Part shown: positions 55,615 through 64,000 of the stretch, in pieces
Layout of the letters: each line of letters starts with the position of its first letter
Numbering within the stretch: position 1 is the first letter of the stretch
Origin: Gluconacetobacter entanii
Lineage (GTDB): Bacteria > Pseudomonadota > Alphaproteobacteria > Acetobacterales > Acetobacteraceae
NCBI RefSeq assembly: GCF_003206495.1
Contig: NZ_NKUF01000007.1
Span: 1 to 64,000 of the forward strand
Direction: 5' to 3'
DNA length: 64,000 bases
Notes under the pieces: model-generated
Database searches by the model: none
The model's input: the letters and a program-made list of their open reading frames with translations, nothing else
Told to the model about the DNA's origin: nothing
Position numbers and translations under genes: made by a program

Positions 55615-56958
55615 ATGGGAAAGGCCGGGACGGGCACGCGGGCGTTGCGTGCAGGCATTGGCTGTATCATCGCGGTGGGGGCGGGCCTGCTGGTGGACAT
55701 GCGCCCGGCCCATGCGCAGGTGTCCGTGTTCAAAAGCATGGAAAAAAGCGATTCCGCCTTTGCGCGCTGGCTGTCGGGCATCACCCTGACCGGGCAGGTC
55801 GAGGGCGGCATCATGGCCAACCCCGCGCGGCCACAGCCCGGCTACAACTTTGGCGACTTCTTTGCCGACCATGCCAACCAGGTGCAGCTCAACCAGGCGG
55901 AGTTCACCCTGCAGAAGGCCATCGACCCGTCGCGTGGCGGCTACCAGGTCGGATTCACGCTGGAGGGCATGTACGGGTCCGATGCGCGCTATTACCAGAT
56001 CCTTGGCGTCAGCGCGCATGAATGGAATGCGCGCTACCAGTTGATCCCCGCGCAGGCCCATGCCGATGTCCACCTGCCATGGGCGACGAAGGGGGGGCTG
56101 GACATGCATGCCGGCATCCTGCAGGCCCCGATGGGGGTGGAGACGCTCGACCCCACGACGCGGCCGTTCTATACGCTGGCCTATACCTCTGAATATTCCG
56201 TCCCCTTCCAGCATATCGGTGCGATGTTCAACTGGCATGTCACCGATATGCTGGACGTGACGTTCGGGATTGATACCGGCAACCAGACCTCCTTTGGCCG
56301 GTCGGACAATAACAACGCCCCTGCCGGGTATTTCGGGTTCAACCTGAACAACCTTGCGCACGGGAAGCTCAATATCGTCGAACTCAGCCGCGTGGGGCCG
56401 GAAAACTCGCGCTATTCCTCCGCCGGGGGACGGCATGAGGCGGATAATGCCGAACGGTTCTGGAACGACATCAACGCCGTCTATGCCGTCAATGACCGCC
56501 TGACCCTGACGGCGGAGTTCAACTACATCCATGACCAGGGGCTGAACGGCATCCGCGCGAACGGCAATTTCAAGGCCGCCGATGCCGAAAGCTTCGTCAG
56601 TTTCCTCAGCTACAAGGTCAACAAGGTCCTGACCTTCAACTATCGCGGGGAAATCTATCGCGACAACAACAACCTGATGGTCGCGACCTTCATCGGCAAC
56701 AATTCCTACATGGATGGCATCTCCGGCCGCACCACCCCGGCCGACGCGCTGATGCCCGGCCCGAGCGGGCATGGCACGACCTATGGCGAAATGACGCTGG
56801 GTGTGACGTACAAGCCTGATATCGGCCACCATGTGCGCGTGTTCATGCTGCGCCCCGAAATCCGCTTTGACCGCTCGCTCAACGGCACGACGCCGTTCAA
56901 TGGCGGGCGCAACAATGGCATGTTCACCTTTGGCGGGGATGCGGTGATCGGGTTCTGA
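55615..56958 (+). CDS. Outer-membrane beta-barrel porin (BBP2/OmpL-like)
   Basis: A 447-residue protein with a signal peptide (to about PAHAQV) and an all-beta barrel of alternating aromatic/polar strands, ending GGDAVIGF with a terminal Phe. ITLTGQVEGGIMANP, GFTLEGMYGSDARYY and VFMLRPEIRFDRSLNGTTPF fit the BBP2 (DUF1597) porins. Genes of this family often follow glnK-amtB, suggesting uptake of a nitrogen compound; that is inferred from context. Confidence 0.83.
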   Translation: MGKAGTGTRALRAGIGCIIAVGAGLLVDMRPAHAQVSVFKSMEKSDSAFARWLSGITLTGQVEGGIMANPARPQPGYNFGDFFADHANQVQLNQAEFTLQKAIDPSRGGYQVGFTLEGMYGSDARYYQILGVSAHEWNARYQLIPAQAHADVHLPWATKGGLDMHAGILQAPMGVETLDPTTRPFYTLAYTSEYSVPFQHIGAMFNWHVTDMLDVTFGIDTGNQTSFGRSDNNNAPAGYFGFNLNNLAHGKLNIVELSRVGPENSRYSSAGGRHEADNAERFWNDINAVYAVNDRLTLTAEFNYIHDQGLNGIRANGNFKAADAESFVSFLSYKVNKVLTFNYRGEIYRDNNNLMVATFIGNNSYMDGISGRTTPADALMPGPSGHGTTYGEMTLGVTYKPDIGHHVRVFMLRPEIRFDRSLNGTTPFNGGRNNGMFTFGGDAVIGF

Positions 56959-56996
56959 GGTATTCCGGCGTGCGGGGGAGTCGGTGCGTGAGAGAC

Positions 56997-57395
56997 CCGG
57001 GCTCTGCCCGGACCCGGCAGGGAGCGCGCTCCCTGCACCCTGATTCGTTAAAAGTCATGGTTTCCAAAGGGTAATACCCTTTGGTGGGGGTTCGGGGGCG
57101 AAGCCCCTGAGCGTGCGAGGACGTTGGTGCATGCAACACCCGGGCTCTGCCCGGACCCGGCAGGGAGCGTGCTCCCTGCACCCTGATTCGTTTAAAAGTC
57201 ATGGTTTCCAAAGGGTGAGCCCTTTGGTGGGAGGTCGGGGGCGAAGCCCCTGAGCATGCGAGGCCGTTGGTGCCATGCAACACCCGGGCTCTGCCCGGAC
57301 CCGGCAGGGATCGCGATCCCTGCACACTGATTCGTTTAAAAGTCATGGTTTCCAAAGGGCAGGCCCTTTGGCGGGGTGCAGGGGCAGCGCCCCTG
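56997..57395 (+). repeat. Family 1 multi-hairpin repeat, cluster of three units
   Basis: Three direct units starting at 56997, 57140 and 57284 (period 143-144), same orientation as the other clusters and with the four hairpins. Hairpin 2 has GAGCGCGCTC or GAGCGTGCTC cores in the first two units. The final unit ends CAGGGGCAGCGCCCCTG, 8 bases before the convergent PEP-hydrolase-family stop. Confidence 0.93.
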
Positions 57396-57402
57396 CGTGG
57401 CC

Positions 57403-58233
57403 TCAGCGCTTCATCGCCTTGAACCGGCGGGTCTGTTCCGTCAGGGCGACCTCGACCGGCAGGCGTTCCATGCTCGATGCGCCATAGAAGCCGTGGCAGT
57501 CGGGGCAGTTGTCCAGCACCTTCTGCGCGTCGTCGGGCATGGCGATCGGGCCGCCATGGCACAGCAGCATGACATCGGGACGGATGGAGCGCGCGGCCTC
57601 CGAAATCTCGTTGATGAGGGTGATCGAATCTTCCAGCGTCATGGTCGTGCCCGCGCCGATCGCCCCGCCGGAGGTCAGGCCCATATGCGCCACCAGCACG
57701 TCGGCCCCGGCCTTTGTCATGTCGCGCGCCTGCTCCGCGTCGAAGACGTAGGGCGTGGTCAGCAGGTCCTTCTTGCGCGCGCGGGCGACGACATCGACCT
57801 CCAGCGCGTAGCTCATGCCGGTTTCCTCAAGGTTGCGGCGGAAATTCCCGTCGATCAGCCCCACGGTGGGAAAGTTCTGGATGCCCGAAAACCCGACCCG
57901 CTTCACATCGTCGAGGAACACGTCGAAATCGACAAACGGGTCGGTGCCGCACACACCGGCCAGGACGGGGGTGTGGGGCACCACGGGCAGGACCTCGCGC
58001 GCCATGTCCATGACGATCTGGTTGGCATTGCCATAGGCCAGTACCCCCGCCAGCGACCCGCGCCCCGCCATGCGGTACCGGCCGGAATTGTAGATGACGA
58101 TCATGTCGATCCCGCCCGCCGCCTCGCACTTGGCGGACAGGCCGGTGCCGGCGCCACCACCGATGATAGGATGTTTGTCGGCGATCATCGTGCGGAATTT
58201 CGCCAGTATCTCTGCGCGTGGAATCGAAGGCAT
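57403..58233 (-). CDS. Phosphoenolpyruvate hydrolase family protein (TIM barrel)
   Basis: A 276-residue TIM-barrel protein: [40 protein letters not shown] and [20 protein letters not shown] match the PEP-hydrolase-like family (Pfam PEP_hydrolase). It is usually encoded with a Tm-1-like gene, as here, where the ATG overlaps the upstream stop. Actual reaction is not established. Confidence 0.85.
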   Translation of the reverse strand: MPSIPRAEILAKFRTMIADKHPIIGGGAGTGLSAKCEAAGGIDMIVIYNSGRYRMAGRGSLAGVLAYGNANQIVMDMAREVLPVVPHTPVLAGVCGTDPFVDFDVFLDDVKRVGFSGIQNFPTVGLIDGNFRRNLEETGMSYALEVDVVARARKKDLLTTPYVFDAEQARDMTKAGADVLVAHMGLTSGGAIGAGTTMTLEDSITLINEISEAARSIRPDVMLLCHGGPIAMPDDAQKVLDNCPDCHGFYGASSMERLPVEVALTEQTRRFKAMKR

Positions 58234-59450
58234 CAGGTGTTTTCTCCGTTAAAGAGGCTGCGGAACGTGGCGGCGAGTGTATCGGCAAACGCCGCGTCAT
58301 TCACCCCATAAGGCAGCGGAATCAGCCGGCGGCGCGGTGTCTGTTCCACCGTGCGCTCCAGCGCTTCGAACAGGGCATGGTCCGCCTGCGGGTCATAGAA
58401 CGGCTCCCCCATGCGGTCGAGCAGGGAGAAACCGCCTTCGGGCAGGAAGAAGCGCACCTCCCCCCGGCACTGGTTCAGCCGGTCGCCAATCCATTCCCCG
58501 ATCGCGCGACATTCCGCGACCGAGGTGCGCATCAGCGTGATCTGCGGGTTGTGTTCCACCAGGCGGCGGTTGCGGTAATGGGCGGGCACGGTGTCGGGCG
58601 CGCCGAAATTGACCATGTCCAGCGCACCGCAACTGCCGACATAGGGCACGCCGGTACGGATGGCCGCACCCAGCCGGTCGTCGTCGCAGGGGAAGATCCC
58701 GCCCGAAAGGTAATCGCAGATCTCGGTCGTGGTGACATCGATGATGCCCGCCAGCAGCCCGGAATCGGCCATGCGTTCCATCGCGCGCCCGCCGGTGCCG
58801 GTGGCGTGGAACACCATGCAGTCGAACGTGTCGTCAAGGTCGCTGACGATGCGTTCCACGCACGGCGTCGTCACACCGAACATCGTCAGCCCCACGGCCG
58901 GGCGCGGGTCATGCAGGGCGGGGGGCAGGTGGCTGGCCATGCCCGCCATGGCGTTGGCGGCGTTGGCGAGGATGCGGCGCGACAGGCGGTTCAGCCCCTC
59001 CATGTCCGTCACGGAATAGACCATGGCGATGTCCGACCCGCCGACATAGGGCGCGACATTGCCCGACGCGACGGTGGAGACCATCATTTTCGGCAGGCCC
59101 AGCGGCAGCTCCTGCAACGCGGGCGCGACCAGCGCGGTGCCCCCCGACCCGCCGATTCCCAGCACGCCGGAGATATCGTTGCGCGCGCACAGGAAATGGC
59201 GCAGCGCGGTGGCCATGGCGGCGATGGAGGAGCCACGCCTGCGGGTGAATACCGCCTGCGTGCCATCGGGATGGGCGGCGGCAACGGTGGTGGGGGGGAT
59301 CGTGTCGGCGTCGTCGGGGCCGGGCGCGCGATGGGCGGTGCTGACATCGACGATGACGGCGGGCACGCCCTGCCCGGTGATGAGGTCATGGACATAGCGC
59401 AGTTCCACGGCCTTGGTGTCGCATGTGCCGACTATATATACACGTCCCAC
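58233..59450 (-). CDS. Tm-1-like ATP-binding domain protein (UPF0261)
   Basis: A 405-residue protein. [40 protein letters not shown] and [20 protein letters not shown] are the UPF0261/Tm-1 N-terminal blocks; plant Tm-1 proteins bind ATP and inhibit tobamovirus replication, whereas the bacterial role is unknown. Co-transcribed with the PEP-hydrolase-family gene, perhaps in organic-acid catabolism. Confidence 0.87.
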   Translation of the reverse strand: MGRVYIVGTCDTKAVELRYVHDLITGQGVPAVIVDVSTAHRAPGPDDADTIPPTTVAAAHPDGTQAVFTRRRGSSIAAMATALRHFLCARNDISGVLGIGGSGGTALVAPALQELPLGLPKMMVSTVASGNVAPYVGGSDIAMVYSVTDMEGLNRLSRRILANAANAMAGMASHLPPALHDPRPAVGLTMFGVTTPCVERIVSDLDDTFDCMVFHATGTGGRAMERMADSGLLAGIIDVTTTEICDYLSGGIFPCDDDRLGAAIRTGVPYVGSCGALDMVNFGAPDTVPAHYRNRRLVEHNPQITLMRTSVAECRAIGEWIGDRLNQCRGEVRFFLPEGGFSLLDRMGEPFYDPQADHALFEALERTVEQTPRRRLIPLPYGVNDAAFADTLAATFRSLFNGENT

Positions 59451-59593
59451 GTTGCTCTCCCCTTCCTGCCCGGGTCAGAATTTGCGTCCGCGACACAGGG
59501 GCGCAAGCCCCGTGGCCGCCCGGCGGGGACACGCTTGCGTGAACAGGGGCGCAGGCAATACTATGTCATGGAAAAGCCGCTTTTCCGCGCCTT

Positions 59594-60292
59594 TTACACG
59601 TCCGGGACATAGGCCAGCGGTGGCTGGCGCGGCCCGCTGCGCTGATAGGTGTTGAGGAAGACGCGCACGGCCGAACGCGCGACGAAATCAATATAGGCGG
59701 GGCTGGTGTCAACCGGAAGCTGCATGCGCGCGCGCCCCGCGATGTGCGTCTGGCACAGGGCATAGAACTGCTCCGCCGCGAATGTCGGGTCGGGCACATC
59801 GAGAAGTTCGCTCTGCGGCGCGCGGGTCAGCCATGCGGCAAGGATGCTGGTGGCCTGCTGCGGCCCGTTGGCCCAGAATGTCTTGGCCAGTTCGGGAAAG
59901 GTCGCCGCCTCCGACACGATCACGCGGTTGAGCATCAGCGACAGCGGCGAGGTGATGAGTTCGATCAGCGCGCGCGCGACATGTTCGAGCGAGTCCGCCA
60001 TCGTCGCCCCCTCGTCGATGCGGCGGAACATCAGCGGCAGCTTTTCACGGGTGCACTGTTCGATGAAGGCGCAGAACAGGACGGCCTTGCTGTCGAAATA
60101 GTTGTAGAGTGTCCCCTTCGACACGCCCGCGTCGCGCGCGATGCACGACATGCTCGCACCTTCATACCCGTGTTCGGCAAAGATCCGCGCCGCCCCTTCA
60201 AGGATCTGCGCGCGCTTGGCCGGGGAGGTGCCCGTCGCGGCGGAGGGGACCTGCGCCTTGTCCTTGTCGGGGAAGGGGGGCGTTGCAGCCAT
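59594..60292 (-). CDS. TetR-family repressor
   Basis: A 232-residue regulator. The helix-turn-helix is in GYEGASMSCIARDAGVSKGT and LYNYFDSKAVLF (about 42-73); the C-terminal ligand domain resembles the AefR/AcrR-type. It diverges from the outer-membrane efflux gene, with a perfect inverted repeat between them. The ligand is unknown, presumably a pump substrate. Confidence 0.9.
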   Translation of the reverse strand: MAATPPFPDKDKAQVPSAATGTSPAKRAQILEGAARIFAEHGYEGASMSCIARDAGVSKGTLYNYFDSKAVLFCAFIEQCTREKLPLMFRRIDEGATMADSLEHVARALIELITSPLSLMLNRVIVSEAATFPELAKTFWANGPQQATSILAAWLTRAPQSELLDVPDPTFAAEQFYALCQTHIAGRARMQLPVDTSPAYIDFVARSAVRVFLNTYQRSGPRQPPLAYVPDV

Positions 60293-60363
60293 CAGACGTG
60301 TCCTGACCTTTTTGTCCGTTAGTTTCGATTGACCCGATGCATAAAGCGGATAGGTTATGGACC

Positions 60364-60382
60364 TGACCGAACTGATCGGTCA
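60364..60382. promoter_or_regulatory. Probable TetR operator
   Basis: TGACCGA-ACTGA-TCGGTCA is a perfect 7-5-7 inverted repeat midway between the divergent tetR and efflux genes. Its position allows control of both. Assigned from symmetry and context. Confidence 0.65.
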
Positions 60383-60461
60383 ATGGAAGATGATATCGCG
60401 CAACCGTTGCGTACGAACAGGTTTATCGTATTGGCGACAGTGACAACAGGGGGCCGCGTTG

Positions 60462-62057
60462 GTGGTTAGGGGATTTTCATGGCGCACCGCCGTGGTCGGG
60501 TTGTCGGTGGTTACGGCGGGGTGTGCCGTTGGCCCCAATTTCCATAAGCCTACCCCCTGGACGCCAAAGAAATATGGCGGCCCGACCAACATGCACACCG
60601 AGACGAAGGCAGGCGAAAAACCCGTCGCCAGCCAGGTGACATCCGACACGCCGGACCCGGCATGGTGGGACTGCTTCCACGATCCCATCCTGTCGGAACT
60701 TGAACGCAGGGTGGCCACCGACAACCTCGATGTCCGGCGCTTTGCCTACCGCATGGCCGAAAGCCGCGCGGAACTGCGCATCGCGGGGGCCGAACGCTTC
60801 CCCGCCATGTCGGCAAGCGGGTCGTACGCGCGCCAGCAGTACAGCACCAAGATGCTGCAGCGCATCGTCACCGACATCGAGCAGGAACACCCCGAGGCCA
60901 TGGGCATCGCCCCGCCGCCGGGGCAGGCGAAGATCCCGCTGTTCAACCAGTGGCGCGACAGCATCGACGCCACGTGGGAGGTGGACCTGTGGGGCCGTGT
61001 GCGTCGCCAGTACGAGGCCGCGGCCGCATCGGCGCAGGTCACGCAGGAAGCGCGGCGCGGCATGCTGATCTCGCGCGAGGCGGAGGTCGCGCGCGATTAC
61101 ATGGACCTGCGCGCGACGCAGGAACAGTTGCGCATCGTCATGGAAAACCGCGACGTGGCGCAGCGCATGCTCGACCTGAACCAGGACCGCTACACCCACG
61201 GCATGAGCAGCGATTTCGATGTGGAACGCGCCCGCGCCCAGCTTGAGGGCACGCTGGCGCGCATGCCGCAGCTTGAACAGCAACTGGCCCAGCAGGTCAA
61301 CGCGCTGAGCATGCTGCTGGGTGAACCGCCGCGCGCCCTGTCGGATAAACTTCTGGTGGCGTCGGCCATCCCGCCGGTGCCCCCTGCCGTGCCGATTGGC
61401 GTGCCCTCCGAACTTGCGCGGCGCAGGCCCGACATCCGCCGCGCCGAAGCCAACCTGCACGCCGCCACCGCCGAGGTGGGCGAAGCCGTGGCCGAGTTCT
61501 ATCCCCGTGTGACGATCAATGCCGGGTTCGGCTTCGAATCCCTGTCGTTCCGCGACATGGGGTTCTGGAACGCCAAGGCATGGAATGTCGGCCCGTCGAT
61601 CACCCTGCCGCTGTTCCAGGGCGGGCGCCTGCGCGGGCAGCTTGAACTGCGCAAGTCCGCGCAGAAGGAGGCGGCGCTCGCCTACCAGCAGACGGTGCTT
61701 CAGGCGTGGCATGACGTGGACAACGCGCTGACCGCCTATACGGATGAACAGCGGCACCATGATTTCCTCGCAGCCCAGGTGGCGGCGAACGCAGCGTCGC
61801 TGAAGCTGGCGCAGGACCAGTACGGGCAGGGGCTTGTGACCTACCTGTCGGTGCTCGATGCGCAGCGCCAGCTTCTGTCGTCGCAATCCGACCTGACCAG
61901 CAGCACGGCGACGATTTCGGCCAATCTGGTGCGGCTGTACAACGCCCTTGGCGGCGGGTGGGAGACGACCTATCCCGAACCCGTGCCCAGGGGGAAGAAG
62001 GCAGCGCCCCGCGCCACCGCCGCCTCCGCTACCCCCGCCGCAGGGAAGGCGGCATAG
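60462..62057 (+). CDS. RND-efflux outer-membrane lipoprotein (NodT/OprM family)
   Basis: A 531-residue protein from GTG at 60462 (TTG at 60459 also possible). Lipobox VVTAGC in a short signal, then VGPNFHKPTPWTPKKY and PAWWDCFHDPILSELERRVA, standard for NodT-type outer-membrane factors, with two TolC-like repeats (DLWGRVRRQYEAAAASAQV, ELARRRPDIRRAEANLHAAT). It forms the exit duct for an RND or MFS pump, but no membrane-fusion or pump gene adjoins it. Confidence 0.92.
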   Translation: MVRGFSWRTAVVGLSVVTAGCAVGPNFHKPTPWTPKKYGGPTNMHTETKAGEKPVASQVTSDTPDPAWWDCFHDPILSELERRVATDNLDVRRFAYRMAESRAELRIAGAERFPAMSASGSYARQQYSTKMLQRIVTDIEQEHPEAMGIAPPPGQAKIPLFNQWRDSIDATWEVDLWGRVRRQYEAAAASAQVTQEARRGMLISREAEVARDYMDLRATQEQLRIVMENRDVAQRMLDLNQDRYTHGMSSDFDVERARAQLEGTLARMPQLEQQLAQQVNALSMLLGEPPRALSDKLLVASAIPPVPPAVPIGVPSELARRRPDIRRAEANLHAATAEVGEAVAEFYPRVTINAGFGFESLSFRDMGFWNAKAWNVGPSITLPLFQGGRLRGQLELRKSAQKEAALAYQQTVLQAWHDVDNALTAYTDEQRHHDFLAAQVAANAASLKLAQDQYGQGLVTYLSVLDAQRQLLSSQSDLTSSTATISANLVRLYNALGGGWETTYPEPVPRGKKAAPRATAASATPAAGKAA

Positions 62058-62194
62058 GGGAAAAGACCCGAAAACGTGCGGAAATGCTTGGCGCGGCCAG
62101 ACGACGCCTGATATAAGCCGCGCGGTTCCGCCATGCCGGTCCCGACGCGGGGGCCGCAGCCATGCCGGAGCCGAGGTGCAGGGACCAGTTTGAT

Positions 62195-62608
62195 ATGCTT
62201 ACATTGCCACCCGATTATCATCCCTCGGAATCCGAGGAATTCATGAATCCCCTCCAGGTGGAATATTTCCGTCACAAGCTGTTACGCTGGCGCGGCGAGC
62301 TTCTGAAGGAAGCGGACGAGACATTGGCCAGCCTGTCCGAAGGCGGCATTCACGAAGCCGACATCACCGACCGCGCCAGCGTGGAAACCGACCGTGCGCT
62401 GGAACTGCGCACCCGTGACCGCGCGCGCAAGCTGATCACCAAGATCAACCAGGCGCTGCAGCGGATCGAGGCGGGGACCTATGGTTATTGCGAGGAAACG
62501 GGCGAACCGATCGGCCTGAAACGGCTGGAGGCGCGCCCCATCGCCACCCTGTCGATCGAGGCGCAGGAACGCCACGAACGCATGGAAAAGATCCACCGCG
62601 ACGACTGA
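62195..62608 (+). CDS. dksA: DksA/TraR-family RNA polymerase-binding factor
   Basis: A 137-residue protein (ATG at 62195; 62162 also in frame). LPPDYHPSESEEFMNPLQVE is the alphaproteobacterial DksA start, a coiled coil with the DxxDxA-like tip (HEADITDRASVETDRAL) follows, and GYCEETGEPIGLKRLEARPI is the zinc-finger region with only one of four cysteines, usual in this class. Acts with ppGpp on rRNA and stress promoters. Confidence 0.93.
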   Translation: MLTLPPDYHPSESEEFMNPLQVEYFRHKLLRWRGELLKEADETLASLSEGGIHEADITDRASVETDRALELRTRDRARKLITKINQALQRIEAGTYGYCEETGEPIGLKRLEARPIATLSIEAQERHERMEKIHRDD

Positions 62609-62708
62609 TGATGCCTTTTTCCGCCCCGCGTTGGCACAGGATGCATAAAATCCCATGAAAAGGGGTTGCAACGCAGGGCGGGAAAAGCTACCAACCGCCC
62701 ACGGCGTC

Positions 62709-62783
<75 letters not shown>

Positions 62784-63023
62784 TGATTCCCTTGTCTGAA
62801 TGACCATAAAACAGCCATTTATGGCGGGTCTCTGGCAATTCGCTCATCCATGGAAAATCTCTGGCCGTTCGCTTTCGTCCATCTTGATGCGATGCCGATC
62901 CCCTTGGTTCCGTGGAAAAACCGTGGAGTGATTTCCGGTTCTATCGTGAGATAAGCGGATCCGTGTGCTGAAAATCCGCGGACACGACATCGGGATAATT
63001 CACCAAACGTTTTCGGGCGTCGC

Positions 63024-63455
63024 CTACACCTTTTCCTTGTCCGGTCGCGCCTGCGCCTCCCTGCGCTGTTCCATCTCCGCCGTGATGAGGCTGAGTGCAT
63101 GGCGGGCGGCGTTTTCGTTGCCGTGGGTGAAATCCGCACGGCACAGGTCACGTATGATGGTGGAAAATCGGGCGTCCTCGTCCACGGCGGCAAAGCGCTG
63201 CACCGCGTCGGTAATCAGGCGTGACAGGGGCATGCGGGGCCGCACCTCCATCCCCAGCCATTCATGGATATAGAACACGGCCTGTTGCAGGTCCGCCGTC
63301 CCGTCATGCGTGCTGGCGCGCCACCCATGCCAGACGCACCGCACCGCATTGCCAAGGCAGAAGGACATGTGACGCGCGATGTCGATACACGCCACCCCCG
63401 ACGGGTGCCGGTACGGGACGGGAAAAGCCGCGTCAGGAGCAGGATGGTCGGCCAC
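63024..63455 (-). CDS. DUF3310-like protein
   Basis: A 143-residue protein. YRHPSGVACIDIARHMSFCL, then GNAVRCVWHGW and ADLQQAVFYIHEWLG follow the DUF3310 pattern (ECIDV...NLGNAIKYLWR...DLKKAIWYL), a small domain frequent in phage genomes. Its C-terminal half is a charged helix. Next to a tRNA on the chromosome, it may be a leftover of an integrated phage. Similarity judged by eye. Confidence 0.6.
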   Translation of the reverse strand: MADHPAPDAAFPVPYRHPSGVACIDIARHMSFCLGNAVRCVWHGWRASTHDGTADLQQAVFYIHEWLGMEVRPRMPLSRLITDAVQRFAAVDEDARFSTIIRDLCRADFTHGNENAARHALSLITAEMEQRREAQARPDKEKV

Positions 63456-63637
63456 AGGACAGTTTCCTTGTTGTTTTGTCCTGCATTGTGCCGGATCGGG
63501 ACAATCCGCGCTTATGCCAGTTGTGCGAACGCGTCATGCGCCAAAGCTTCATGCAATCGTCACACCGCCATCATGGGGTGCCTGCTATGGAACCGGTGCC
63601 CGCGCTGATGCGGGTGACAGCCAGAGGTGTCCGGATC

Positions 63638-63799
63638 ATGAAAGCGAAATCCGATTGCCCCCCGAAACCCACCCGCGATCCCCACGAGGAATGGCGACTG
63701 GCCCTGATCCACGCATGGAAAAACCGGCGGGGGTATACCCGTCCGACCGACATGGCCTGCCGCAGTCCCGATGAAGATTTCATCCTCGACGAATTCTGA
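63638..63799 (+). CDS. Hypothetical small protein
   Basis: A 53-residue product with GAGGTG before the ATG at 63638. It starts MKAKSDCPPKPTRDPHEEWR and ends DEDFILDEF; polar, no signal or membrane span. No family recognised. Earlier in-frame starts exist but would overlap unlikely sequence. Confidence 0.4.
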   Translation: MKAKSDCPPKPTRDPHEEWRLALIHAWKNRRGYTRPTDMACRSPDEDFILDEF

Positions 63800-63896
63800 C
63801 ACTGGCTGACGCGCGACGCGGCGGCAGGGGCGGGGCCGCGCACCCGTGGTCCCGCCCTTCGTGCCCCGGTCCCGGCATGTTGCCTCCCGGCGGGCC

Positions 63897-64000
63897 TTAC
63901 TGCTGCTCCGCCGTGCCGGGCGAGGACGGTGTGGACGGGGTGGTGGAATGATATTTCGAGTGCTGGTGCCCGTGCCACGTCTTGCCGTTATGAATCGGTG
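63897..64000 (-). CDS. Hypothetical protein, 3' end only
   Basis: The minus-strand frame entering from the right edge reads HNGKTWHGHQHSKYHSTTP and ends at a TAA at 63897. The His/Ser/Thr/Pro-rich tail suggests a small secreted or metal-binding protein, but the rest lies outside the window, so no function is assigned. Confidence 0.4.
   Translation of the reverse strand, partial: PIHNGKTWHGHQHSKYHSTTPSTPSSPGTAEQQ

Overview
The window looks like a chromosomal segment of an acetic acid bacterium, most likely Komagataeibacter/Gluconacetobacter (Acetobacteraceae, Alphaproteobacteria). This is inferred from the high GC, the codon usage, the alphaproteobacterial DksA, and a PAS-GAF-GGDEF-EAL plus PAS-GGDEF-EAL pair like the cdg operons of cellulose-producing Komagataeibacter. 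No database search was possible; all family names come from motif recognition.

Region 1 (1 to about 25.6 kb) is the right part of an integrative conjugative element or integrated plasmid. It opens with a partial IS110-family transposase that cuts a conjugation lytic transglycosylase, followed by a VirD2-like relaxase with DUF3363. Metal-resistance cargo sits between the relaxase and the rest of the transfer genes. One part is a mercury module (merR diverging from merT and a small GDCC-motif gene). The other is an arsenic operon: arsR, a double arsenate reductase fusion, arsB, arsH and arsO. A remnant of an ACR3 arsenite transporter lies between them. Three small, lower-GC genes follow, one resembling a NepR anti-sigma factor. 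Then comes the mating-pair block traG, RHH gene, trbB-C-D-E-J-L-F-G-I and DUF2274, mostly with stop/start overlaps. A LysR regulator divergent from an SRPBCC-like gene and a glutathione S-transferase close the element. A tRNA-Gly directly after is the probable integration site; no integrase is in view.

Region 2 (25.7 to 64 kb) is chromosome. It holds housekeeping and transport genes: a thioredoxin/TPR gene broken by a 22-bp tandem duplication, LON-domain protein, Trm112-like protein, panC, cysG, a Fur-box-linked gene, a TonB receptor with a secreted propeller-like partner, aldo/keto reductase, dipeptidase, ahcY, DUF3597, CorA-type transporter, lytic transglycosylase-SPOR, peroxiredoxin, a cobalamin riboswitch with cbtA, an unusual solute-binding protein, an acyltransferase, the c-di-GMP operon, a ClC channel, glnK-amtB with a porin, a PEP-hydrolase-family/Tm-1-like pair, TetR with an outer-membrane efflux factor, dksA and tRNA-Thr.

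The most striking unexplained structure is two families of intergenic multi-hairpin repeats. Family 1 forms three clusters of about 136-144 bp units, each unit with four hairpins, always in the same orientation. Family 2 is a nested palindrome (two hairpins inside an outer inverted repeat) present four times. Together they occupy five of the six convergent gene junctions in Region 2.
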